A DNA stretch of 64,000 bases from Styela clava (taxonomy: Eukaryota > Chordata > Ascidiacea > Stolidobranchia > Styelidae): contig NC_135252.1 of the NCBI RefSeq assembly GCF_964204865.1, forward strand, positions 17,505,383 through 17,569,382. The letters are read 5' to 3'. Each line of letters opens with the position of its first letter. Position 1 is the stretch's first letter. Both the position numbers and the translations under genes were made by a program. Positions 25,801 to 39,760 of the stretch are shown here, one piece after another. A model generated the notes under the pieces. That model did not search any database and was not told the origin of the DNA. It saw nothing but the letters and a program-made list of their open reading frames with translations.

Positions 25801-28800
25801 ACAACAAAGCGTCATCAATTTGGTCATTATTATTACCTAATTACGTGTCACAATTTTGTATATTCAATCGTTTTTTTAGTAATTTTATGTTCGTTTTATT
25901 CATAGTCGGTGACGCACTTCGAAGACTTGTCTCATTCAAATGACGCTCGACGATTTTTTAAACCAAATGACAGAGATCTTAGTTCAACTTCTTGGAGGTA
26001 GGTTTTTATTCATTTAACATAATAACAATATTTCATAGACAATCAGTGCAAAAAAATAACTCTTTTTACTTATTTTGAAAACCGTATTCGTCAAAGAAAT
26101 TCAGCCAACTTATTTGCTATAATTATTTTTTAAAACGGATTTTTATTCTCATTCCTTTAGCGGAGATGGAAGAACATACTTTTATATCACAAGAGATGTG
26201 TTATGCGAAAGGAATAATGCCTATGTTGCCGATGATCAAAGTGATGTCATAGAAAACGATCCTGAAAATAACTGGATTCTTGCGTCACAAAGCAGCGTCG
26301 AAAGCGAGGTATATATTGCTCTTATCATAGTGGTTGTGGAAGTGGAAAAAAGTTGATCATGTTATATTCGATAATAAATTCACGTAAAACTGAAAAATGA
26401 TGTAAATTTACAAACATTATAAGTGACATCATCTGGAATGACTCATTCACAATTCATAATAATTACAAATGCCATTAGTAATAAACTAGTTAATGACTCA
26501 ATATCTATCTTTCAATAATTATTAAATGTTTTAAATGTAAATAGTTATTATTAAAAATTGATTACGTCATATACAGAACTCAGAAGATTCTTTGACTGTG
26601 GCGCTGGACATAGCATATGAACCTGATCCCAATATTACATGGCCGATTAAATCGAGTGTTCACGTGGCAATTTGCGAATACAAAGCAACCGAAGATGATA
26701 AAAAGGAAAATATAATCAGTCTTGAAAAAGACGAGGAAGTCGATGTCTTGGATCGTAACGAAAGTGGTAGGTGATTATTATAATTTGTGGTTAAATATTC
26801 TAATAATTAATACTTTGAAAATTAAACTTTTCATTTGCCTAGTTATTAACAAACCAAATATATATGAAAATATTTTTTATAATAAAAGAGTCGCACGCGA
26901 TATTTTAATTATTTCGTCTCAGTTAGAAATATGAGTATTTCTGTAAACTTACAGCACTTAATCAAAACTCAAATTTTTAATTAATTCCGAAACTTAATTT
27001 TTTACCCGGAATTCTGATAAGTATCCCAATAATATGCAGATTGAGGATTCTCAAAATAGGGCTCATAATTCAAATTTACTCTATCTATCGTATTATGAAT
27101 ATATTAGGCATATGACGTAGATTTTATTAAATATATAGAGGAAGATTTTATTTGTTTTGTCCACCAGAAAACATATACACAATAAAACATAATTAATAGA
27201 AAGCAAAATAGTTCTCGGTACAGACTGGGTGGCAACGATACGACCATGCGGTTATCGGAGTTAGTTACCACCCAATATTAATATCAATAAACATGAATAA
27301 AAAACGCTTCAGATATGAAGATATATACATATATATTTATAGTTGCTGTTATCTCTATATTGGTATTAATTGAATCATTTCATTAAGGTTGGTGGCTGGT
27401 TTCTCGTATAAACGAGAACAATCCTTCCGACAAAGCTCCCGAATGTGGATACGTTCCGTCAGATTATCTTCAAGCTATTGAAAGAGAAGACGCTTTCAGT
27501 GATCTACTTTCCCCAGATTCAGTTTTTGATCGTGAAAACTCGTATGAATATGTAAGTTATATTTCACATTTGTTTCTATAAATAGAGACATCAATATTGT
27601 GTCAATTTCATCAAAGCTAAAATATACCTCCTCAAAGCAAGGTCACGAAAACTCACTCAGAAATCAGAATGATCCCCGAGCGAAGCTACGGGCGACCACT
27701 AAATTGTTAAGAGCTATTGACAGTTTAAAGAATTTTAGTGTAGTACGTATTGTACGTTATTAAATAGCGATTGACGCGAGGCTTGAAACAGTTCGCGTCG
27801 ATACGTTCGGGGAAACATCTGTGAGGCAGTAAAACCCACATAACTGAAGTTTTTACCAAAATATATATAACATGAATGCAGAAATGAATCCTACAAAATT
27901 TTGGCATTTGATCTTATTTTTTATCATAAAATATTTGCATATGCTAATATGGAACAAATTTTTTTCAGGACCCAGATGTTGATGAATCCAGCATTTGTAG
28001 TAGCGAGGGAGATGCTGACGATGAACAGCCCGCTAAAACGACAAACACTCAGAAGACAACTCAAACAAAACTGTCAAAATCTTCTCCATCGCTGTCTGAC
28101 TCAAGCTCAGACAGCGCTTTTGAAGAAAACGAGTTTAAGTACACTAACAAAAATCATGCTAAGCTAATTCTACTCAGAAACGGGCACACACCGGGAATGA
28201 ACAAACGACATAGTCTGCCCGCTGTCCACGAACTTACAGAATCCACCACCGAGGAAGAGTCTTCATCACCTTCATTATCCAACTCTACAGAATCATTGAA
28301 TTCTCCGATAAAATCGACAAAACTTTACAAGAAACGAAGGCAAAGAAACAAATCGCATGTTGTTTCACCACTAGCAGAATCTGGCAACGGTGTACCGTCT
28401 CTTGGTCCTCGCACGCGTTCAAGTGGAACATCTGGGGTAGGATCACGTTTGAAATCTCACGCTGCCAGAAGATCAACATTAGTCAACATGCACAACTCTG
28501 CTCTAGGAGTTTCTATGCCAAACGTTTTTTTGCCCGAATCACAAAGCAAGTTATCCACAAATGCCGCATTTGAAAGAAGAAGCACACTCGGAAATATTTC
28601 CGCTCTTCATTTTTGTGGATCAATGCCAGATGTTCACGGAAGATCATTCAGCAATTCACCAATCCTTTCAACAATCAGTCGGAGTTCTTCAAATCTCTCA
28701 GCAGCGAATAGAGTGGGGTAGGCTTACTAAATGATTTTATCTAAATGACAGATGATAATTTGCGTTCGCAATCGTAATGACTAAAACAAAAATATAGCAA

Positions 28801-29521
28801 AATATCATTGTGATGTATTAAGAGGCGGAATTCGAATTTTTAAGCACATGTTCTCTTTTGTATCTTCACTAAATTTTTACTGAACAATTTTTCGTTTAGA
28901 ATGGATTATATTTCAACAAAAGAATATGAAGCAAACAACGCAGATGAATTAAGTTTCGAAGAAGGAGCCATAATTACAGTTTATCGAAGGAATCCAAATG
29001 GATGGTGGCTGGCGAGGTAAAGTTTTGAATTGATACTGTTTTTAATGAAAAACCCGGTATTGGAATTATTAAAAAATAAAGTTATATATAATACATCAGT
29101 AAAAATAAATTGGAAAACTTCAATTTTGAAAGAAGACTAAACTTAGATGTCGATTGAATGGCCAAATAAATCTATATATATACAAAATAGCAAATACCCC
29201 CCAATGAAACTGAATTAAACTTCAAATCTTGGTTAGATATAGCCTTCACATTGAATTTTACTATTCATCTTTGCATAACACAACGATGTCAAGGATCCCT
29301 ATTATCAAGTCGTTGTGTTGGTTCCTTGAGAAAAATTAATGATTTTCATTTGTAACGTTGAACTACCAAGAATATTTGTCTGTTTGTTTTGATGCAAGTT
29401 CTTATGTTTTATTATTTCTTTCAGTTATCAAGGAAAGAACGGACTTGTCCCAGGAGTTAACTTGAAAAAGTACAACGATCCTTTGAGACGACTCAGTCTT
29501 CATGTATTTGAAATGTTGTAA
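22882..29521 (+). CDS. p47phox/NOXO1-like NADPH oxidase organizer (PX + two SH3 domains)
   Basis: Ten exons with consistent phases: 22882-23208, 24081-24176, 25662-25712, 25906-25997, 26161-26308, 26577-26766, 27388-27551, 27969-28717, 28900-29016, 29425-29521, giving about 676 residues. Exon 3 could instead start at 25575. A PX-like segment spans residues ~90-141 (LYVLIVKWSDRSQ then IYRKWKEI, with the phosphoinositide-type Arg after Tyr) and ends near NNFFE. SH3-1 spans ~266-333 (HVAICEYKA, GWWLVSR, YVPSDYL). SH3-2 spans ~608-664 (ADELSFEEG, GWWLARY, GLVPGVNL), resembling NOXO1's second SH3. Family members carry p22phox/NOX and activator proteins to membranes for superoxide production. Odd points: the middle of the PX domain was not found, and a ~270-residue serine-rich linker separates the SH3 domains, where p47phox has a short one. 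An SH3PXD2/TKS-like scaffold is the main alternative. Confidence 0.85.
23426..23536. mobile_element. 111-bp foldback MITE (copy 4), 8-bp TSD
   Basis: Lies in intron 1 of the PX/SH3 gene. Starts GTACCTCCAGAAGTACGC and ends GCATACTTCTGAAGCACC. Exact duplications AAAAGTTG lie at 23418-23425 and 23537-23544. Its interior (CATAG..GTGTGTACCGGTTAGG) matches copy 3 most closely, so at least two subfamilies exist. Confidence 0.9.
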
Positions 29522-29759
29522 TATACTTATGTTGTACATTTATTGATGTTTCATTGATTTTCCGCTAGCATGCCACGGTTGACAAACATCTTGAAAATAT
29601 GAATTTCTTCCATTATCAATCGCTAATTATTGATTTGAAGTATATATTATACTTATTGCTTTTGCCATCATTTTTATATTCTATATCATTTTTCCAATTT
29701 TTTGTTTTTCAAATTATGCATTTTATCGCTTTACATTATACTTTGCGCGCAAGTTTCGA

Positions 29760-29765
29760 AATAAA
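29760..29765 (+). promoter_or_regulatory. polyadenylation signal of the PX/SH3 gene
   Basis: AATAAA about 240 bp after the TAA at 29519-29521, in an AT-rich 3' region with no nearer canonical signal noticed. Confidence 0.5.
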
Positions 29766-30424
29766 ATAATCACATTAAAACTGTATATTTTAATCTGTGA
29801 AAATGAACTTCTAGGCAAGCATTGTCATGAATAATGCGGGAGGAAGTTTTGATTAGTCAGCTTAGCAATTGATACTCGGACAGACGGATATTACTACTGT
29901 TAGTGACCGTTGTCTGTATGTAACAGATAATTAATTTACACAATTAGGTGTAATTTTAATCAAATCTTCGCCAATTACCTCAACAAAAATCAATACCTTC
30001 GGTTTTGATAACTGGTCTACAAAACTAATTCTTCTCGCGGTAAATACTTGAAAACAGAAAATATATTATGTTATCTTTTGCCGGGCAACAGTCTCTGTAC
30101 ACATTTTATGTCATAATTGTAATGACTATTCCCGTGGCATTCACAATATGAGATCCGTTTCTTGCGCGTTTCCGTCCGATTGAAGAAATCTATAGGTATG
30201 GATAGCATGGGCCCCACTCATCCCATTTTTACCACACTTGTCAAGGGACAAGCGTGGGATAAGTGGGTCATGTTTTGGAAATTGGGTGCTAAATGGGAAC
30301 AAATCGAACTCGACAATTTTGAGACTTCGGATGGTAGATATTGTTGTACGACTGCTAGAACGCCATAGTATTACCAAATGAATAATTGATTCAGAAGAAT
30401 GCTATTTTCGTAATCGTTTAAATT
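29766..30424. other. intergenic, no gene seen
   Basis: Short frames at 30141-30377 (minus) and 30162-30368 (plus) overlap each other. The plus-strand region carries a small imperfect inverted repeat (CCCACTCATCCC near 30213, with GGGATAAGTGGG near 30257) that suggests a decayed foldback element rather than a gene. Confidence 0.4.
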
Positions 30425-30790
30425 CAGAAAGTTCACAAGATATCACCAGCTAATCTCAGTCAAATTTTAATTGTCTGTCCATTTCAATTTATTTTTCTAT
30501 GCTATGACGCTTGTGGAATATATGATTACCAAAGCAGTCAACAATCGCTTTACATCGCCAGCGCCATTGGAGTCTACATGCGGCCTTCGCAATATTGCGA
30601 AGGCCACATGTAGGCTCCAATGGCATTGACGCTGTCCCAAAAGGGCTGACTGCTGTAAAGCGATTGTTGACTGCTTTCGTCATCATATATTCCACATGCG
30701 ACATAGCATAGAAAAATAAATTAAAGTGAACAGACAATTAAAAATTGACTGATTTTAGTCGGTGATCTGAATATCTGCAAGCTTTCGAAA
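30425..30790. mobile_element. ~360-bp near-perfect palindrome (foldback element)
   Basis: The two halves are inverted copies of each other around a centre at about 30594 (CTTCGCAATATTGCGAAG). Paired blocks include AATTGTCTGT (30470), TTATTTTTCTATGCTATG (30488) and GTCAACAATCGCTTTACA (30537), with their complements at 30733, 30704 and 30655. Matching continues, weaker, through ATCACC...CTAAT to about 30425 and 30790. There is almost no loop. The frame at 30489-30737 (minus) is an artefact of the palindrome. Confidence 0.85.
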
Positions 30791-32768
30791 TAAGATCGAC
30801 AGTCCCGGGCTTACAAATGGCATTCTTTAGTATATCATAGCTACGCGCGGTGCGTGCTATGTACTATGTGCGGTGTCACTAATTCAGGAAAAAACAGCGC
30901 TCTGTTTGCGAAAACAAATCGCCAACACTTAAACCACAGATTGGAACATTCCAGAAACTACTGATTTATTTAGGTTGAACATCATGCGCTATTATATTTG
31001 GTCATTTTAAACACCCAATAGACTATTGAATAGTTTTGCTAAATTGTTGTGGTTGTTGTTCTTGTTTGGGTGATCGTTGTTATTGTTATCGTGATAAAGA
31101 AGTTCAATTAATCAACACTTAAAGATGGAAGAAGCTAGAATGCTATTGTATTTATTGATATTTGAAATTATCTCTGAAACTTATAATATTTCCCTACAAA
31201 TTTGGCTATTTTATGTATCGAGCGCACACCATCATATGACATTTGACCCAATTCTTTATACATTTCAATAGAATATAGCTGACATTGCATATTAGTCATT
31301 TGACCTTTGTGTCCGTATATTTGAGCATTGCTCTCTTATTTCTCTTTTATTATTACCTGGTGATAATAACCTTGATAATTTGATGATATAATTATTAATT
31401 GGTGATTACCGTTCCGATAACTAATCGCACTCGTGGCCGAATAGCAACGATTAGCAAGAAAGCATAAAGTTACTAATATTTTCCAGTTATTCAACTACTT
31501 GAATTTTAAGTTTTCATGCTGTTTTCCATCCCACAAACAGGTTCAATATAAAGTAAATTCACAATATAAATCTGAGTAAAATAGAAATAAACCGGACAAT
31601 TGTATAAATCGCTCAATTTCACTTCAACTTTGACATAAATTTCCGTCTTCAAGAAAATTGCTTATTATAAAAGTATCAGGAAAACAAAAACATAACGGTT
31701 AGGCTGTGGTCGTCTTCAAAAACAGTTTGAATTGAAATTATTGAATTACAAAAATGCACAAAATATTCGGTATTATTATCGGCTGATCTAAACAATTCGC
31801 AATGTAGTTCAAATTTGAAACACTTGTTCAATTTCCTAAATTTTGCCAAATTATAGGATCAAAATCTTCATTTTAATTTAAAAGAATAATTAAATATCAA
31901 TCTTTCGATCTGCAAAATTCAACATTATATATATGATTAGGTTCTTTAATCATGGCGAAGGATATTAAGTTGTTTGATCTTTCCAATAATGTAATTAATA
32001 TATATCCCGCACTCTCGCCAAATTTACATCATTTAGCGATAAATGGTCAATGTATTATACTACATATTATGTTTTATAATAGAGTTTATTGTCTTTCAGA
32101 AAGCCGGAGGAGTCATAATTTGACCTAACTTTATTTCCTAGCGAGTTTTAAAAGGAAATGGGATAATGAAATATTGATTAATTTACAATGTTTAAACTTT
32201 AAACACTGCTGCAACTGATAATCGATGCACATAAGCGCCGTATATTAGCAACAATGAAATCTTCAAATTTTGTAAACATAAATTTTCCAATCACGGCTAA
32301 AATAATCACTTATTCCCTAATTCATATCACAGCATGGAAAATATCTCTGCGTTTCAGGAAGAAGAAAATGAGTGAACTCGTTTGAAACACTCGCAAATAG
32401 TTTGACAATGATGAAATTTAAATAAAAGTCAGTTTTACATTAAAATGTTTCTGATGATAAATCACGACTTTGTAAATTCCTTACTCGGCCGTTTATTTTG
32501 TAGAATTTAATTGTACAATAACAATGTATCACTGAAACTTGCAAAATGCAAGAAAATAATCTACATTAATATCGAAACCGAAGCAATCAAACTGTGAAAT
32601 TTATTGACTATTGAGATTCTCAAAATTTTTATTGTAACATATCATACAAAGATATTTTTGTCACAGACGGATCTTGAATTTAAGAAAACATTATTTTTTT
32701 TCAATATGCTTTTGCAATGCATCAGATTTACTCAATTCATATCTAAACTCATGTGGATATTCACTCGA
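30791..32768. other. intergenic with fragments of a dispersed repeat
   Basis: About 2 kb upstream of actin. Around 31030-31100 and 31315-31345 are pieces, in reverse orientation, of the repeat best seen at 39065-39760 (for example TATTTGAGCATTGCTCTCTT is the complement of AAGAGAGCAATGCTCAAATA). No exon is supported. A weak CArG-like CCCTAAATGG lies at 32769-32778. Confidence 0.5.
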
Positions 32769-32846
32769 CCCTAAATGGTTTATAGAAGCGCGAACACATG
32801 GAGCTCGTTGCTCGATCGCACTATAGATCGAAATTGCGAACACTTA

Positions 32847-32856
32847 CCATATATGG
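32847..32856 (+). promoter_or_regulatory. CArG box (serum response factor site) of the actin gene
   Basis: CCATATATGG is an exact match to the CC(A/T)6GG consensus, 55 bp upstream of the TATA box. SRF sites of this kind are standard in muscle actin promoters, including those of ascidians. A second, one-mismatch version (CCCTAAATGG) lies at 32769-32778. Confidence 0.8.
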
Positions 32857-32911
32857 TAACGCGTAATCGTTCAATATGAATGGCGACAACTGCTTTCGCA
32901 CTTAGCTCCCC

Positions 32912-32918
32912 TATATAA
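32912..32918 (+). promoter_or_regulatory. TATA box of the actin gene
   Basis: TATATAA, 79 bp before the ATG at 32997; transcription should start near 32942, giving a 5' UTR of about 55 bases with no upstream ATG seen. Confidence 0.8.
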
Positions 32919-32939
32919 CCGCACATTGACAAACAATAA

Positions 32940-34336
<1,397 letters not shown>

Positions 34337-34461
34337 ATATGCTTGCTCAACACATAAAATTCTCACAATATGGATTAAGTTAAATTCGTATTAATAGTTA
34401 CTAGTAAAACATTTTAAAATATTTCATTCATTGGTCATTTGGCGAAAACTTTTTGATATAT

Positions 34462-34467
34462 AATAAA
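34462..34467 (+). promoter_or_regulatory. polyadenylation signal of actin
   Basis: AATAAA about 125 bp after the actin stop codon, followed by a TG-rich AGTGTG stretch. Confidence 0.7.
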
Positions 34468-34744
34468 TGCAGTGTGAAAAAAAATGGAATGAAAGTTTAA
34501 TGGATATTTTGAGAAGTGTGGTATAGCCAGTAATGAGATTCGAAATTATAAGAACAGGTTTTGTTTTGTATCGAAATCACTAACAGCAGGGTAAGCTGCA
34601 TTAACATGACACACTTTCTATATCTATCACGTAACTTTCGAAGCCACAAATGTAACGATAGTCGTTAGCTGCAATGCAAGTTTTCCATTTTTTCTAAAAC
34701 AAAAAATAGGAAGGGTTCGATTTGTATTACTATTCGGTATAATC

Positions 34745-36569
34745 CAAAATGACTATAAACCAAGTGGAGACACCGAGTGCAATGGTGCATATCGGACGCC
34801 ATTTTGTGTCCAAAAAATAAGGTGAACACGACATCGTCGGTTTGTTTCAGATTCGCCAGAAGGTCTCGTTCGTCAATTTGTTTGAAGATTTTTTACTGTT
34901 TTGCATTTTATTGGGGTAATTTCATCATTTGTCTTTTGCTATTTGCCTCGTGGAATCATACTGGTATCGTGCGGTTTCGTGAAAGTTGCGATAGTTATCT
35001 TATCATCCCGTGTGAGTTATGCAACTTTGAAACCTCATATCTAGGAGACTAGGAAGACATAATCTAGGAGACTAATTATACTTATGAGATGGAGGTGAAA
35101 TGTTGCGATTATGTTGCGAGGTTAAAGATAGCTTTCGACATTAGATAGAATTTATCGTGCATCAGTAAAATTGTATAAGCTGTTTCATTCAATGTTCTCC
35201 AATTCTTGACATGTCCACTGCGCAAACTTGAGTAAAACAACAACGTTACCTAATTACTTCGTTACGCAATTACGTCGCAACGTAGCAACGTTCTGTATGA
35301 CAAAAACATATCGCTTTCCTTCGCAAGTGCGAAACGTCATTAACATAATGCATACGTTTAAATAAGGTACTATTTGAACTGGTATTATGATACCTGGCTG
35401 TTGCAACAGTTGCTCCAAAAATTATAGAATGTAAACGACTCATGGCTAGCACAGTGTGCGGCCTAATGAATTTCATCGAAGCATGTACATTATAAGGTAC
35501 AAAATTTAAAAACCAGCCGCCGCGACTGGTGCTGCATCTCTTATCAACTTATTATTGGCAGGATATTTCGATTCTTTTGCGTCGAAAAATGTAAAATCAT
35601 ATAAATATTTGAAAATTAATGGTTTTACCCAATATTTGGGCCACCCATCCAAAAAAGTAATCGTATTTTTGCGCAGAGTATAAACTATATTTCGCGCAAA
35701 TATTAATACCTTTCTTAATATATGTTCGCCTGTTACTTTTCTGACAGATAAAGTTGCTTGAAATATAATTTCCAATCTTGCCACAATATCGCTTTTAAAA
35801 TTTTGAAACGTTTTCTCAATTTAAGGTTGAATATTCACGCAAAAGTGGAGGCAAATAAAATTATTGAAAACGGTATGCTAGACCTGCGGCAAGAGATCAA
35901 GTCAAATAAATAATATATTATTTTATACACTCCAGATTATTATATGTTCTTGTAAACGTGATATACGCCGTTGTCTTTCATTCCATTCATGTAGTATATT
36001 TTTTGGATATTATTTTGGCAATGTAGGCTACACCTCGTTGAAAATTTGCGATACGCATATTTTAATATCATGACATGTACCGCAAAAATAGTGCAAGTTT
36101 CTGTAGTATAAGTTGTATCGTAAATATATACTACTACGGTTGTATTGTAGTTCTGTCAGTTTGTTAAAATAGGTTCTGTGCAAGTAGCCATAATAACACC
36201 AGGAATTTTATTATAACTTGAGAAAATGTGTATCTTTTTGTTTAATATTTTGGTCTTATCGGGTTGTTGATTTATCGAGGGAAGTTGGAAGACTTTAACC
36301 TTAACTTCGTATATGCTGACCATACCGCTGAGCCGAATTATCTGAGAACATCTGCGGATAAATAAATTTTCAGAAGAATGTTCATTCGTTTTGCCGCTGC
36401 GAAAGTTTGGTCCAAATTATTGAGCATCGTTTTTTTTAATCAGCTGTTTAAATCACTTAGTTAGGATCATACAGCGATAGAACTCTGGACACAAAATGGG
36501 TGGTGTGACGTCACACGAGCGCTTATAACGTTACCAATGGTTGTCCTCACTTGGTTTATAGACACTTTG
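34745..36569. mobile_element. 1.8-kb hAT-like DNA transposon with exact 8-bp TSD
   Basis: The left terminus CAAAATGACTATAAACCAAG and the complement of the right terminus CAAAGTGTCTATAAACCAAG are inverted repeats. Both continue into a CCATTTTGTGTCC block about 60-80 bp further in. The element is flanked by identical 8-bp copies GTATAATC (34737-34744 and 36570-36577). An 8-bp duplication with CANNG-type ends fits the hAT superfamily. Internal frames (34777-35052, 35506-35784) are short and show no transposase motif, so it is non-autonomous or decayed. Confidence 0.85.
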
Positions 36570-36577
36570 GTATAATC

Positions 36578-39060
36578 TAGCTGGGCTATTGAGAATCAGA
36601 TGATATTACAAGCCTTCGATTTGAACGTAGTTTTAAAGTCAAGAAAAGTTTCGTCTAAGCAAAAATTTCATATTTCAATATATAGAAATTTTTCATCCAT
36701 TATTGTTACTGAATTCATGTGCACTGAACTGGTTGATATGTTTAGATATATTAAAATATTTTATTACAACGAATACAGAGCGTGAATGCAATTTTTATTA
36801 TCAACGGCCTAGCGAAGGTTCTTAACCTTTCGCACATTTTATTCGCTATCAAAGAAAAATTGACAAATGTTCCACTATTAAAAAGTGTGCAAGATTTACA
36901 AAGGCTGACGACGTGTCAAAATCAAGAATTCTCTTTCATTGGTCAGTAGCAGATTCTCAAATTTATAATGTAATAGCATTTACTCATTTACTTTGTGTAA
37001 CTGCTCTGCACGAACAGTCAGGGTTAGGTAAGGGGCTACTATAGTTTCGGATAACTGTTATATTTCCAGTTTGCCAATGTCTTCCCCATTCATTACATCA
37101 TGAGAATTTAACGTGCAATGCTGTGGACCGAAAAACGTAGCCGTAAGACTAAATAGTTAAAACGTGCTCACTCTCACATTTTAATCCAATTTTCAATTTT
37201 TATGAAAATTCGTATATTTCAGTTCGTAAAATCACAGATAATTAGACCTAATTTGAACCTAATGAAACTTCCAAATTACTAACCAGTAAAGAATTGCAAA
37301 CAATTATTGACATACTTTTAATGTAACAGTCGTTCTTTGTGACCTGGACGACACCGACTGCACACTAGATATTTATTAACAGTTCAATAACGCGGTCTTT
37401 CAAGCCCCAAGTTTGTATCCTCAATCCAGAAAAACACACAACTCGAAGTATACAGTTGACACGGTTATCTTAATACAAACGTAAAAACAAATCAATACAA
37501 AATACTTGCAATAAATAATTAATCATACACAATTCGGCCTTTAGAAAGCCTACTCAAATTTATGAACATAATTATCAAACATAGTTAATTATTAAGTCGA
37601 ACCAAATTACTATTGAATAACTTGCAGTCTTCAAATCAGAAAGAGTTACAAATTATAACATACCGAATTTGTCTGCTATTCCAGGCTTAAATTATCATAA
37701 GTTGAACATGAAATCATTCGTCAATGAAATCCGAACAAATCAATCAAATAAACTATAACTGTAAAATCAATCACAAAAGGCCATTTAATGCTCATAAAAT
37801 ATCCCTAAGATAGGCCTATGTGGGCAGCCATAATCTACAATATTTAATCGTCCTACAGTCAAAACAGAAGCCAAGGTCGCTGAACAAGTTTAACTTATTT
37901 ACAAATTACAACGAAACGAGCGCCATTCTCTGCAAAAGTAAAGCGCTATCTAAAGCAAATTACCGAAACTATCCATGTCTAAGCGAGACATGTCTGGGCA
38001 AGCAATTGCCACGAAGACTCTCTCAATTGTTTCGTAACAAAGTGTGTAGAAGCACACTGTCAATCAAGGGAAATTACGGCGTCAACAATAACAAATAAAT
38101 TACTACACAAGTTAAACAGACGCAATGTTTAAGTCAATACAAAAATCAAGTGAATGCGATTCTCAATGTAACAGATACCTAACAGTGACATCAAGTATCC
38201 ATCTAATTAAAACTTGCACCTCCGGTATATCGTTATAAGGAAAACAATAAAAACAGGGATGAAGTCATTCCATGCCAATCTGGCGGGTATGCAAGTAAGA
38301 CACATATAAGAAACAATTGAAAAAAGGGTATCAACAACACAGTGACAAGAATGGTCTAACTCTAGGGCAATACCACGCGGTAAATAAAGAAACGGGGAAC
38401 GACGAGGAAACGAAACACTGTCTTCGTAATCATCATAGAATAAGAATATGTTTACAATGTTCGAAATAATGGTATTGGCGCTGTACATTTTGTAGTAAAT
38501 GAGCATGTGGTCTCAATAAGAAACTATCTTTAAACGGATAAAAGGGTTATATGTCTAAACTACAACGCGAGATTGCGTAGCGAAGAAAACAAATAAACAT
38601 GTAAACATTCGGAGACAAAGTAAAGTTAAACAGCGACATCATGCGACGCGAGTAAAGCAGTAAGGATGATGCCACGAATATCACCTTACTGATGGCTAAA
38701 AAGATTAGGCGAATGATCGGTAATCAATATGATATAACCACCAAAGAGCACTATTTTAATAAATCATTGAACGCATGTCATGTTTAGTGGTTATTGCAGA
38801 AAATTAATCTATTGGTTTACTTAATCGAACTAATTTCCTTCCTTATCATCTATCAATCGGTTCGCAAGATTATGATTCATCAGTGAGGGGGCGAGGAAGC
38901 ATTTTGCACAAAATGAAATTTGTAGGTTTTGATCATATTAGGCAATATCATGCATATGTAATTACAAACACGGCCTACACAGTATCGATTGGAGCGTGAT
39001 GCAATATATCGTGTTGTTCGATTTGGAACATCAACTTCGCCTTCACTTTCCTTAATTGTG
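36578..39060. other. intergenic, no gene recognised
   Basis: Two frames stand out by length, 37820-38098 (plus) and 38207-38506 (minus), but neither shows a domain, splice context or compositional bias that I can defend. Base composition here is slightly less AT-rich than in the left part. No promoter was identified. Confidence 0.4.
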
Positions 39061-39064
39061 ACAT

Positions 39065-39760
39065 CAAAAATAACAAGAGAGCAACGCTCAAATATATGGA
39101 CACGTGGACTAGAGCGAAGCAGGGTTTACTTTTGACGTTACCGGTACCGTACCCTCAAAAAGTTCCGGGTTTTCAGTCGCAAGAATTTTCACAGTCAGCC
39201 GTCACGCTTGGCGGATTAAAAACCGTGTTCCCATAATTAAAAATGAATACAGCGCAATTTTGGATGAAATATTAGATCTCATAAGATTCATAGAAAATTC
39301 AGGAATAAATGAAAGTAATAGCCTTCTGGCAAAAAAATCAATCTTGAACCACTGAAAATTCCAAAGCAATTGGTCCAGTATTTGAAGAGAAAAGCGATTT
39401 TTTAATGATAATGACGAAAGAAAATAACAATAACAACAAAATTTTGAAACGATCGTTATGGCCACTAAACGTGTCCAATAATGCCAGATGCGATAATAAT
39501 CACAAGAACAATAGAGCAATGCTCAAATTTATGGACACGAAGACTCACAAAAGAAACGAATCACATAGACGCCATTTTTAAAACAAATGAATGTAATAGC
39601 TTTCTAGCGACAAATACAATATTCAACCACAGAACATTTTAAATCTGTTTGTCCAGTGTATAGAGAGTAAAGCGATTTTTTCTCAACAAAAAATGAGAAT
39701 TTTAATAACAAGGATACCATAACAACCACAATAATAACAGCTTCCCATATTGAGCGTGTA
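39065..39760. repeat. dispersed repeat, two adjacent copies
   Basis: Two head-to-tail copies (about 39065-39500 and 39500-39760) share a GAGCAA(C/T)GCTCAAAT(A/T)TATGGACACG start. They also share a body motif with CTTTCTAGC/CTTCTGGC followed by CCACTGAAAATTCCAAAG and AAGCGATTTTTT. The same family occurs at 53850-54300 and 56435-57105 (inside the methyltransferase units) and inverted at 41395-41560 (LOX intron 1), near 50950-51010 and near 31030-31345. Class unknown. Confidence 0.7.

Noticed and set aside
37820-38506. 92-aa plus and 99-aa minus frames downstream of actin
   Set aside because: No family resemblance, no splice context; could not be supported as genes.
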